Source: Lingula anatina (lineage: Eukaryota > Brachiopoda > Lingulata > Lingulida > Lingulidae). From it: a stretch of DNA of 59,093 bases. The stretch lies in contig NW_019774914.1 of assembly GCF_001039355.2 (NCBI RefSeq), forward strand, positions 337,999-397,091, in the 5' to 3' direction. The notes beneath the pieces were generated by a model, which saw only the letters and a list, made by a program, of their open reading frames with translations, ran no database searches and was not told where the DNA came from. The translations under genes were made by a program, and so were the position numbers. Shown one piece after another: positions 23,601-35,639 of this stretch (position 1 is the stretch's first letter; every line of letters starts with the position of its first letter).

Positions 23601-25819
23601 TTCTCTTTATATCATTAAGAATTGAATAGATCTGAGCAATGTAAAAATTTCCCCTAAGAGCTAGGATCAACAGAAGCTTTTTTATGGATCTTGCTACCAG
23701 TCAAGCCAGCCTGATGTATCCAAGTGTGCAATGCAAGTGTAGCAATGACATACATGTGAATGTTTGAATTCTGTGGCTGCTTTATGTAATAATATAGATT
23801 ATCTGATTGGTTATTCCAAACTTAGGCCACAATTTGGCTCACCTGGTCTAAAATACTGTTTTGGTAATAGATACCAGTTTGACACCCTTTTACAGGTACA
23901 AAAATTATAGACAGATGCTTTTTATTTCAGGATAAAGTCTACAGTGGCTCACACAATACAATAGAGATATGGGATAGCACAGGGAAATTTAACCTTAAAG
24001 GGAAAATAGATCACCAATTTGGATCCATTTACTCACTGGTGGTAACTCAGCAATATATCATAGCAGGTAGATTTTTAAGAACTTCATCAATATTATGTAA
24101 TTTTTTCAGTGACATTGAATTAAATTTAAACATCTTTTAGTAAAATTAAATTTTATTTGCTGTTTCAGATATCCCTTTTTTTTAAATGTGAATTTTTTTC
24201 TAATGGATATTGAGAAAATAATATTTAGAATAAACCAGTTACGGACCTGGTTTTCTTTTCTGCTGTTGCTAGGCACATATAATCAAAACATTCGGCTGTT
24301 TGATGTCTTTACACATCTACATGTAAACACTCTGTTCGGCCATGTTGGTGTTGTTGGGAGCCTGGTGGCGGCCTCTTCTGGTCGATTTCTGTTCTCAGGA
24401 TCAGGTGATGCCGTCATTCAGGTTTGTTTATACTTACCTTATTGCACATATATATAATTCCTACAGAAACTGCTGGTGATTCAGCATTTTCTTTTTACGG
24501 AATCCAGGTACATACAATCGCTGCGTACAGCTGTTTGATGTTAATTCTTATGAACACACGCAATCTCTGAAAGGCCACATTGGGTGTGTGCGTGGGCTGG
24601 TTGTGTCCCCCTCAGGCCGCTTTCTTTTCACAGCCTCTGATGATCATACAATTCAAGTGAGTTCATGTGTGTTGTAGCTAGGTTATGTGGGTGTTTTGCT
24701 AGTATTCTTGATGGGAAAATTTGTATAATAATTTTTTGCTTGCTCACTGACTCTTTGTATAGTTTGCTGATAACTGCTAGAGGTGGCCTTGGAGATATTT
24801 GAATGACTTACCAAAGCAAGATATTTACTAATTACTCCTCTATCTGTTTAATGTGTGTGTGTGTGTGTGTGTCTAAGATATCTAGTATTTTAGTATATTA
24901 TACATAGGCCTTGATGTGTCTAAGATATCTATTATATCTAGATGTATCCAAAGTATGTAACAGTTGCCACATTTGATAGAAGGAAAGAAAGAGATGAGGT
25001 CCCTCGATACTCTGATTTGCAAAGTATCTTAAGACAACAGTGACAAGTATTCAATTAATAAATCGAAAGAACTTTGTTTAGAGCGGTTACTGGTGAAATA
25101 CACCATTACTTTTGGCTTCACCAAAGCCAATTTAACTGCATTATTCATTATAGAGAATTTGTTTTCTAAACAAAGATGGATATAAAGGCAAAAGGCATTT
25201 ACTGAGACAGTGACCACCTACATGTATTCTTCAGGTTTGGAATCTTGAGAACAATCTCCCCATTATGAGCCTGTCTCGTCACGAGGGTCCAGTCAATGCA
25301 CTTACGCTACATGGGGACTTCTTGCTCTCAGGGTCTGATGACACTGAAATCAAGGTGGGCTTTTTCTTTATTTTATTATTTATTAATGGATTATAATTAT
25401 AGCTATATGGGGATTTTTGTTGTCTGGGTCAGATGATACAGGAATTTTTTTGTTTATTTTTTATAAATGTATTATAGAAGCTGTCCACTTATTTTACTTG
25501 GTTTTATCAAAATTTTCTGGGTCTATTTTATTATAATAATTGTTTTTTATGTGGTTTCTTCTTTTGCAATAGTACTTTGGAAAAATGTTATTTCACTTAT
25601 TTTGGGCTAAATTCGAAGTAATAAGGTTTCATTAATGGACTTTCTTTCTGTATACTGAAAGCTAAAGATAAGGAATGGATTAAGAAGCTATACAGTTGAA
25701 TGAACAAGTCAACAAATTGTTTATATACTTTGAAGTATATGGTGAAAAAATGATAAAATGTTTTCCATTTATAGGTATTCAAACACTTTGAGATGCAGAT
25801 GGGATTTACGCCCACCTAA
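17645..25819 (+). CDS. TRAF7-like: TRAF7-like RING / zinc-finger / WD40 protein, copy 1
   Basis: Exons: 17645-17856, 18530-18648, 18954-19103, 19491-19594, 19982-20103, 20418-20524, 21190-21316, 21643-21784, 22206-22310, 22789-22866, 23355-23441, 23931-24066, then 24273-24421 or 24508-24656, 25235-25354, 25775-25819. All borders GT..AG, 600 residues (human TRAF7 about 670). Order: RING at 20-60 with C3HC3D ligands (CPLC, CGHTFC, CPID, as in TRAF7), TRAF-type zinc fingers about 80-175, coiled coil from exon 5, a Ser/Pro linker (SLGSPVSSPLGSP), seven WD40 repeats from about 305 to the end. Family known: E3 ubiquitin ligase and scaffold in MEKK3/NF-kB signalling, cytosolic. The long N-terminal extension of vertebrate TRAF7 is absent. 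ATG at 17645 has a tcATGG context. AATAAA at 26560-26565. Confidence 0.88.
20706..21050 (+). repeat. Dispersed repeat in intron 6 of TRAF7-like gene 1
   Basis: Begins tttttggtaacagctctatc. Shared with 30446-30790 and with both ML spacers (4385-4755, 12245-12615). Confidence 0.65.
24273..24656 (+). CDS. TRAF7-like: Mutually exclusive sister exons 13a and 13b
   Basis: Exon 13a is 24273-24421, exon 13b is 24508-24656. Both are 149 bp, enter in phase 1 and leave in phase 0, and both encode GTYN..LFDV.......L.GH.G.V..LV...SGRFLF...D..IQ, the end of WD blade 5 and most of blade 6. If both were included the second would be read out of frame and stop after about 20 codons, so only one can be used per transcript. 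The intron between them is 86 bp. Exon 13a reads GTYNQNIRLFDVFTHLHVNT, exon 13b GTYNRCVQLFDVNSYEHTQS. Confidence 0.85.
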
Positions 25820-27551
25820 TTTGGCGCAGCAAGTGGACAACATACAGAGCCCTTGTGCATTCAGGATATCATTTCTGGACATATGACTCCCTGGCCATCT
25901 GTCATATTGAAGAATGAATGATGATACATTCATAGACATTGCCTATGATTGTGGTTCAGCCCGAAATGTGCATACTCCCTGAAGAATAAGAAGAACAATA
26001 ACAAGAAGTCAGATATCCATATACAATATGGGCTCAGCTCCGAAAGACAGGACTAATATGCTCCAATGCTAATAATGCTCAACACTGCTTTTTTTACTCA
26101 TTCCTATAGATATAATAATATTTACAGTTTCCAAAATCTCTTGCCAAAATATAGATGCTTGAATTATGTTATGTACTTATTGATGTCATCATTAGTGTTT
26201 TAATAAGAAGCCATTACATATTTTTACAATAACAGATACAATGTTGGTGTTTTGTTCTGAAAGACCAACATTTTGGATATTTTTTTAAACAATTATTTAT
26301 CCAAGATGTCATTAAATTGTGTATCTACCATTGTTTCCTTAAGGATAGGTTTTATATATAATTATAGGTATTTCATTGTGGACAGAATATATTTTAAATA
26401 CACTTAAATATACACAAAACGGTGGAAACCTTGCTTCAGTGAATATTTACTGTGATATGTTTTACTTGCTAAAAAGTCAACATTATTTCTATATTCAGCA
26501 TATAAGAGCAAAAATATTCCCAAATATTCTCTGTAAAAATATGTCGTACATTTTATAAAAATAAAATCATATGGGTACAAATCAGGAGCTGTGTCTGTAT
26601 GTAGTCTGAAACCACACATTTTCCGTGTGATAAATTAATTGATAAAGTCGACTGCTGAACAAATTGTTTTGTGTCCACTGCGCATTAACTATCGCGGTGC
26701 GTTAAGTGCACGTATATGTAGAGGTGTGCCAGTATAAATGTAACCCAGAAACGTGATCGTCATTTATTTTCTGTCTATATACTATATATAAAACATATGC
26801 TTCTGAAAACTACAAAAGTTTGCAAATCTAGTGCTATAAACATGTCAATACCTTTACTTGCAATCATTTTATCGTTATTTAAAAACTTGGCCCAAAGTAG
26901 GCCTATTCCGTTGTGCTGAACACACACTTTAATTTTACGAGCGAAGTTGTGACTTTGATACAATATTCATTTGTTATAGCTCTGATTTTTGAGCGATTGC
27001 TGCCTTTAGCTCTGAGATGGTGTGAGGGTGTTCCTGTGGACTCGGTCCTTCAGATATCTCCGAGGGAACTCTGTTTGGAGGTTCTAAACAAATTCTGACA
27101 TCGACTGGGGCCCAGGAGCCGTGGAATAGGTGCAAACAGGGTTCAGATGTGGTACCAGCAACATGGGGCTATCCCTCATAACCTAATGTCTGTCTGGGGT
27201 GGCTAGACTGGAACATTCCCAACCGACTCATCAACTTCAAACGCCTACCTGAGTGGTGTCGGCATTCCCCCTACCCCCTAATTTTAAAAATATACCAACA
27301 GAATCACTGAATCAGATCTGAGCAGGTCCAAATCATAAATATTGATTTGTGAGAAAAATGACGAGTCCACTGCTCATTTGCACCCTCGGGGGTTCAAAGT
27401 TTCACGGGCGACGTGATGCCTCGTTTCATGCACACTGATAACCCGTTTTGATGTAATTTTATGATTTTATACATAGCTATGGCGATAAATTGGCGGGAGA
27501 GCTGGAGTTGAGGTTTAGACTGCTGATGTAACTGGCGTGTACATTATATTG
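25820..27551. other. 3' flank of TRAF7-like gene 1
   Basis: No further gene recognised. A polyadenylation candidate AATAAA is at 26560-26565. The whole stretch recurs after gene 2 (35640-37336) with a few indels. It ends at a single N (27552). Confidence 0.6.
26560..26565 (+). terminator. Polyadenylation signal AATAAA (TRAF7-like 1)
   Basis: AATAAA about 740 bases after the stop codon, conserved at 36383-36388 behind gene 2. Earlier signals were not searched exhaustively. Confidence 0.35.
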
Positions 27552-28238
27552 NTAGGTGGGTCAGTTACATTTACAGTAGTTACATGTACTAGTTAGATCT
27601 GCGCTGTTTTTCTTGAATGGGGTGCCGCTGGTAGATCCGGTAAGGAAAAAAGAGAAGGGGAGAAGGTGAATGGTCCTTTTTTTATTTGGGCTTAGGGCTG
27701 TAGCATATTCGATTACTTATTACAAATCATACGTACTGATCGATACATGTACCCCTGTACATGTGTATCGGCCTAGTACAGGTGCATGTACATGCACATA
27801 CAGTACTTTACCTACTAGTAAGTAGCATTGTGTGTATCAGTGGTTTATGATGTAATATAACTTGGTTGCATTTCGTTGTATACAACATTTCCTGTATGTA
27901 CATAAATTTGAAAAATGAGTATATTATTTATACTAGTACATGTACAGTACCTGTATCTCATGTATTGCATCAAATTAAAGCACTGCCTGAGATACGTGTA
28001 TATAAATTTATTATCCATACCAGATGCATTAGTACCTCTTTTCATGTTTTCTGATATGTTCTAGTTAACACATTATGCAAATACTTATGTATAGTTCATA
28101 CATGTATCAGAGGCTTTGAATAGGAGTGGCAATGGATGAGTCCCCAAGCAATGGATACATATGCATACTTAATTTGTGAGGACACCTGCACTTTGTATAT
28201 ATCCCTGAGAGTTATCAATACCCTTTTGTCCCATCCAG

Positions 28239-31200
28239 GGCTGTCCTTGGCCAAATAGAGGATCTTGAGATCTACTGTCGCCATGGGTTGACTTGGTCTG
28301 AAGATGAGCATGAATTCGTGCTGGAGCCTTCTGGCTGCCCAGAGAAAATCAATTTAGGTGTGTATGTTATATGTACATATAAGAAATGTTTGGCAAGCGT
28401 TTTTGCCTGCATCCTTTAACAGTGGCATTGTAAATATGTTGAAAGGTTTTAGTGAGTTATTTTGATCTTAAGTACAAAGAAAATTATTGGTTTCAATAAA
28501 GTGATGAATTTTGAAATTTAAATCTTATTTGCTGGTTAATTTTAAGTTAAGGTTATACTCTCTACGGACACACACATTTCCCTCTTTGTTTCTTCTCCCT
28601 TTTACTCAATAAGTAAGTCTTATTTTATGTAATTATTTATGTCCCACCTTTCTTTGTTCTAGGTAACAGACTTCACCATGAGGAGAGGTGTCAGTATGCC
28701 TGGATCACTTGCCCTAACAGTGAGGGGAAGTTCTGTGGTAAAATGCGTAGGAAAGAGCTAGAGCACCACTTATTGTCATGCTGTCATCATAAATGTTCAC
28801 ATAAAGATAAAGGTGGGCTTCCTAAAATTTTGTCTACAAAGTGGAAACATCCTTAGCTTGTTGTGAAAAAATCTGTCAATTGTCACTCTTGGTGTTAAGA
28901 TGTTTGATAAGGATTTTTATTTAGTGATAATTTTGGAAGTGTTTTTAAAGTGAAGAAATTTAAAGATATTTCTAAAAAAGGTAAGGGTGAATTTTGATCA
29001 GTTCTGGCAGTGTAATAGAAACGACTTGAATAAATATGATAGATATCCTATATAGAGATATAATTTATTGTAATTGATAAGCTAAATATATGGTTTTTAA
29101 AAGGCTCTCTGAAAAAACAAATGATAAAGAGTGAACATGATTTTTTCTAGTGTCACCTGCAAAATCTTTTTTGAGTGGTTTTAACTTTTGATGTATATTT
29201 CTAGGTTGCAGTTTTACGGGAACTAAATCCGGTGTCTTGGACCATTTGAAGATTTGTGGCTTTCGTGCTCTACAGGGTCTTCATTCTTATACAAATTCAG
29301 CGAAACAGGTGCTTGAAAATATCAGATTTGATTGTTACAGTAGAGGGTTTATTGTGATTTTACAATTGATTGTTTACTTTAAAGGATAGTAGAGACCTCA
29401 GAAAGTACTACCGTTGAATAATAAAACATGACTCTAAATGAATTGCACATGGAGATTTTTACAATTTAAAAAATTTTAATTAAAATAAGTGTTAAACTAT
29501 TGTCAATTTGGACCAATTGAAACATGTCAACAATTTATCTAATTAAAATATTCGCTTGGCAGGCTGCTGTTGTTGTGAGCTTCTATAGATATTAACTAAT
29601 GTATTGTGTTCTGTGTTTAACTTATTTTATCAATGTTAGTTTTGTTATAATAGTTTATTTTTATTCCTTCACATTTTAATGTATGTAATTTATTTTAGCT
29701 TGAAGATTTGAAACAGGAAAATTTTAAACTGAAGCAATCAGTGAATGAGTTAACAAGTAGAGTGCAGACATTAGAGGATCAAAAATTAACAATGTCTTCA
29801 CAAATAGAAAATTGTATGAGGTAAAGAGAAAACATTCACAACATCCTTACAATATCTATAACAAAATTTATAGATCTTTCTATTGAACTTATGTTTATAA
29901 TTCTGTGATTCATTTGGTACTTTTACAGAGTTCAAAATTGTTATTTTGATATCATAAACTCATGCCCATTACAAAAAGGAAAAAATCAGTCCTGCACTTA
30001 CTGTATGTGATGATCCTTGGTAGACTTTATTCCTACAACTTTTTTTGGTGAATTTTAAGGACACTTTTTAAACAGTTCAGGTAGGAATGGGAATAATATA
30101 TTTCTCACATATTGTATTCGGTTTTTGTAAATTTTTATTTGTTACTTTTACCTTTTTTAGTGTTCTGGCATCTTTACAACAGAAGTATGACTCCCTCTCA
30201 GCAACCAACAATACCAAGAATGATGCCCAGACAAATATGTCCAATGTAGAGAAACGGCGGAGTAGGGGTAAGATGTAGGGGTTTTTCTTCAGCATGTTTT
30301 CAATTGAAAAAAATATAGCTTTTGTGTTTCATGTGCTTTGATGTTTCATGTGTTTCATATTTTCATTGGCCACAAGTAACATTATCAACACAGTTGAAGT
30401 ATTTCATGCAGTGATTTCTGTCAGTCAGAATTCCTAGTTGTCAAGTAGTTTTTGGTAACAGCTCTATCAATCGGTATGAAAGCTTGTTCATACTGGGCTT
30501 CTGAGCCAGTTTTGATGCATTTTAATTATGCCAGCTTTGCTAGGCTGAAGCCAGTTGATCCCTGTCTACATGGATAAAATATAGCCATTTTGTTAGGTGA
30601 GACAGCCAAGTGATTGTGCCCTTATGTCTGTATTGGTGTGTTCACAATGAATCTATTGTACTAGCCATTGTGTATTAACTCCATGGGGACTCTCACTGAA
30701 TGCAGTCAGATTTACAAATTAAATAGCCTCCTCTTGTTTCCAATGTACTCTCAGCTTTTCTGTATTTTACTTAACTCCACTATTTATCCAAGTTTCTCAG
30801 TACTAATCACATCTTATGTTACAGTACGCTCAGACATGAAGCATATAAAAACTATTTATAACATGTTTAATAACAAGATATATGGTTTGATTTTTACATG
30901 CCTGACAACAGAAGTCTGATATTTTAAGGTTCATATGGGATGGCTCGGGCCACGTCCACCTCGTCACTGGGGAGTCCTGTGTCCAGTCCCTTGGGCAGTC
31001 CCAAGTATGAAAAGTGGGTCATGCCTTTCACTTTCAAGTGCATGGGGACTTTGAGGTAAAATGCCAGACTGGAAACATTTTTTTCATTTAACAGTGCTCT
31101 AAGAAAATATAATTTTAATCTGCACACAAAAAAAAACAGAGGATTGTCTGTGTCAAAATATTGTTGTTTTGTGGTAAATTTTTTAATATTGATTAGAAAA

Positions 31201-34200
31201 TGTAAAATGAAAGAAAAAAAAAAGAGATCCAGAGAAGAATTTTAGTATCTCCTTAATAGGGGCTACTCAACTGGATAGGCTCATTGCCTGATGAAGATGT
31301 CTTGACAGACATCAAAATATTGGAGCTGAACAATTTCATTGTTAGCTGCCGATTAAAGAAAATCAATTTGCCCTTTAAAAGGTGGTTAACTTTATTTCAG
31401 AGGTCACCAAGGGGCGGTACACTGTATGGCACGTTATGGAAACAAGCTGTTCAGCAGTGGCGCAGACAAACTCCTCAAAGTGTGGAACCTTCATGCACTG
31501 GCGAAGGGGTGCATACAGTCTGTGAAAGCTCATATTGATACGGTAAGGATAAGAATGAATTAAGTTTGCACAGTTGCAGTCTGTTAGACCTAATACTGAT
31601 ATGGTAAATTAGAGTAGAATAAAGTAGATATCAATTTCCTTATTATTTTAATGAAAATTTATTTATTTCAACACATGTTAGTACATGCTGTGAACTAGAA
31701 CAGTGACAAAAAAGTTTTATAATGTTTACAATGACTTGGATATTGTAAATTAATAATCAACCAGTTTCTAGGATCTAGGCAAAATCTAGCAAACACATTC
31801 ACATCAGTTTGCTAACTTTTAATTAATTTTTAAACTTTATTTTAATGAATATTAAGCACTGCAGCAACATCACACATAATAGATTAAATTTGCATGATTT
31901 ACTCATATTGTAATGTCTAAATTTGCTTGACACCAAATGAGTGGTTTTTATTCCTTTTTCTAGGTGCATACTATAGCAGTTGGGGAGGGCTGCTTATACA
32001 GTGCAGGAGCAGATTTTACCATCAAGAGGTGGAATATTGAAACTCTTGAAGAACAGCAAGTAGCACAGGTGTGTCTGTCTGCAAGTGTGTTTGTGTGTGT
32101 GTGTGTGTGTGACTGCATGTCTTTTGGAAAGCACGAGAGAGAGAGATAGAGAGAGAAGAAAAAGGAGGGAGCTTCTTGAAAGGAATCAACATCTTAAATG
32201 TCTATTGCCAATGGTGAACAGTCACTGAAACAACTTATGTTACTTGATAAAGTGTAAATGTAAATTATTTTGTTTTTTGGGTGACCTTATAAAAGACATA
32301 TATATCACTGTGGGGTTCCTTTTTAAATTTATTATAAGATGTGCATGACTTCAATCCATGATGATGGTAATGTATTGAGTATGTGCCAAATGGTCATTTT
32401 AATTTAATTTATAAAATGCCAATTTGATGACTCTCTGCATGTATGCACAATACATAATACAAATACAGTACATGTTAAGTTACTTTCACAAAATGTGTTA
32501 CATACCAGCATAATAAGATCTTAGTTACTACATATATTTATCATTTTCATGTTTTGTTGTTTTTAGAGTGCTCATGAAAATGTGATATGTGCCATGGTTT
32601 GCTGTGGGGAGTATTTGTTCACATCTTCCTATGCCACAATCAAGGTAGGTATAGAAACTGTAACATTGTTGAGAAGAATGCTACACTGATCTCATGAGAA
32701 CCTTACTTGATTTAGAATTGTCCAGTTTTTATAAATAGAGTTATGAAGGTTTTAGTTGCTGTTCAGTGTTCATAAACAAACAATATTCAATGTTGTATAC
32801 AAGTACTGTACATTGAGATGCAGCATGTTGTATCTTTTTTTAAGATGCAAAAATGCATTGACTGGGCTTTCACTCTTTATAAACAAAAAAATATTAAATG
32901 GTGATTTATGAGTACTGTATGTTTAGATCCAGTATATTGTATCTTCTTTTTAAGCTGCAAAAACATGAAATCACCATACTAAATTCCATTATTCAGTTTT
33001 AGAGATTCTAATTAAATGCAAACAATTAGAAAATTGACATAGAATTCTTTGGTTTCAGCAATTTGGAATGAGATTTTTCATGACATGTCTTAGAGTAATA
33101 TTATAGTACAACGTTCTCCTGTTTCAGGTTTGGGATGCCACATCTCTGAGTCCCTTACACTCCATAGATGGGTTATATCATTGGGTTAGAGCACTGGCCC
33201 TGTCACAGTCCAAGGTAACAATCAACTTAGTTTAAGGACCTTCCTCATATGTGGGAGTTTCAGGGGCAGATCCAGAGAATTTTTCTCACAGTGTTCCAAA
33301 TTATCTTTGTTGATCCATCCTCCAATTTTGACCTCCTTCCAACAGAAAGTAGACTATGTGGCTACTGTCATTTTCTTTATAGCATTAAGAATTGAATAGA
33401 TCTGAGCAATGTAAAAATTTCCCCTAAGAGCTAGGATCAACAGAAGCTTTTTCCTGGATCTTGCTACCAGTCAAGCCAGCCTGATGTATCCAAGTGTGCA
33501 ATGCAAGTGTAGCAATGACATACATGTAAATGTTTGAATTCTGTGGCTGCTTTATGTAATAATATAGATTATCTGACTGGTTATTCCAAACTTAGGCCAC
33601 AATTTGGCTCACCTGGTCTAAGATACTGGTTTGGTAATAGCTACTAGTTTGACACCCTTTTACAGGTACAACATTAATAGACAGATACTTTTTATTTCAG
33701 GATAAAGTCTACAGTGGCTCACACAATACAATAGAGATATGGGACAGCACAGGGAAATTTAACCTGAAAGGGAAGATAGATCACCAGTTTGGATCCATTT
33801 ACTCGCTGGTGGTGACTCAGCAATATATCATAGCAGGTAGATTTTAAGAATTTTTAAGTTAAAATATATATTTTGTAATTTTTGCAGAGACATTTAATTA
33901 AATTTAAACATCTTTCAGTAAAATTGGATTTCATTTGCTGTTTCAGATATGCATGTTTTTCAAATGTGATTTTTTTCTAATGGATATTGAAAAATTAATA
34001 TTTTGAATAAACCAGTTACAGACCTGGTTTTCTTTTCTGCTGTTGCTAGGCACATATAATCAAAACATTCGACTGTTTGATGTCAGTACACATCTACATG
34101 TAAACACTCTGTTCGGCCATGTTGGTGTTGTTGGAAGCCTGGTGGCGGCCTCTTCTGGTCGATTTCTGTTCTCAGGGTCAGGTGATGCCGTCATTCAGGT

Positions 34201-35639
34201 TTGTTTATATTTACCTTATTGCACATATATATAATTCCTACAGAAACTGCTGGTGATTCAGCATTTTCTTTTTATGGAATCCAGGTACATACAATCGCTG
34301 CGTACAGCTGTTTGACGTTAATTCTTATGAACACACACAATCTCTGAAAGGCCACATTGGGTGTGTGCGTGGGCTGGTCGTGTCCCCCTCAGGCCGCTTT
34401 CTTTTTACAGCCTCTGATGATCATACAATTCAAGTGAGTTTATATGTGTGTTATAGCTATGTGATGTTATGTAAATATTGTTGATGGGAAAATTTGTATA
34501 ATCATTTTTTGCTTGCTCACTGACTGTTTGTATAGTTTGCTGATAACTGCTAGAGGTGGCCTTGGAGATATTTGAATGACTTACCAAAGCAAGATATTTA
34601 ATAATTACTCCTCTATCTGTTTAATGGATGTGTGTGTGTGTGTGTGTGTGTGCCTAGGATATCTAGTATATTATACATAGACCTAATTGATGTGTCTAAG
34701 ATATCTATTATATCTAGATGTATCCAAAGTATGTAACAGTTGCCACATTTGATAGAAGGAAAGAAAGTGATGAGGTCCCTCGATACTCTGATTTGCAAAG
34801 AATCTTAAGTCAACAGTGACAAGTATCTAATTAATAAATAAATCAAAGGAAATTTGTTTAGAGAGGTTACTCATGAAATTCACCATTACTTTTGGCTATG
34901 CCAAAGCCAATTTAACTGTATCATCATTGTAGAGAATTTGTTTTCTAAACAAAGATGGATATAAAGGCAAAAGGCATTTACTGAGACAGTGACCACCTAC
35001 ATGTATTCTTCAGGTTTGGAATCTTGAGAACAATCTCCCCATTATGAGCCTGTCTCGCCACGAGGGTCCAGTCAATGCACTTTCATTACATGGGGACTTC
35101 TTGCTCTCAGGGTCTGATGACACTGAAATCAAGGTGAGGTTTTTTGTTTATGTTATGAATTATAGAATCGGTATTGCCTTGATTATGTTGGAAGTGACAC
35201 TGTGCTAAAGTACTCTGTGCATGACATTGGTGCATTTTCTGGTTAAATAATATTCTTTACTGGTGGATTATATATTAGCTGTCCACTTTTTGTAGCTGGT
35301 GTTATCAAAAAATTCTGAGTCAATTTTATTATAAAAATTGTTTTCTATATGGTGTCTTCTTGTGTAACATGCCTTGTGGTTGGGAAGCAATAATACTTCA
35401 GAATTATGGTATTTTACTTATTTTGGGTTCCATTGGAAGTATTATGGATTTATATTAATGAATTGTCTTTTTGTATACAGAAAGCTAAAGACAAAGAGTC
35501 AATTAAGAAGCTTTACAATTGAATGAATAGGTCAACAAATTGCATATGCTTTGACATATGTACTGAAAAAATGATGAAATGTTTTCCATTCCAGGTATTC
35601 AAACACTTTGAGATGCAGATGGGATTTACGCCCACCTAA
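28239..35639 (+). CDS. TRAF7-like: TRAF7-like protein, copy 2, RING exon missing
   Basis: Exons 2-15 of the same gene: 28239-28357, 28663-28812, 29205-29308, 29699-29820, 30161-30267, 30929-31055, 31401-31542, 31964-32068, 32567-32644, 33128-33214, 33701-33836, then 34050-34198 or 34285-34433, 35014-35133, 35595-35639. Every exon has the same length and phase as in gene 1 and stays open. Amino-acid changes are few (for example DVSTHL for DVFTHL in exon 13a). The RING exon and promoter are absent: homology begins at the intron 1 donor (gtgggtcag at 27557) directly after a single N. If real, the protein would keep zinc fingers, coiled coil and WD40 but not the ubiquitin-ligase domain. If an assembly artefact, it is the second allele of gene 1. 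Confidence 0.78.
30446..30790 (+). repeat. Dispersed repeat in intron 6 of TRAF7-like gene 2
   Basis: Counterpart of the repeat at 20706-21050. Confidence 0.65.
34050..34433 (+). CDS. TRAF7-like: Mutually exclusive sister exons 13a and 13b (copy 2)
   Basis: 34050-34198 and 34285-34433, both 149 bp, phase 1 in and phase 0 out, separated by an 86-bp intron exactly as in gene 1. Both variants remain open and hardly changed, which argues that both are used. Confidence 0.83.
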
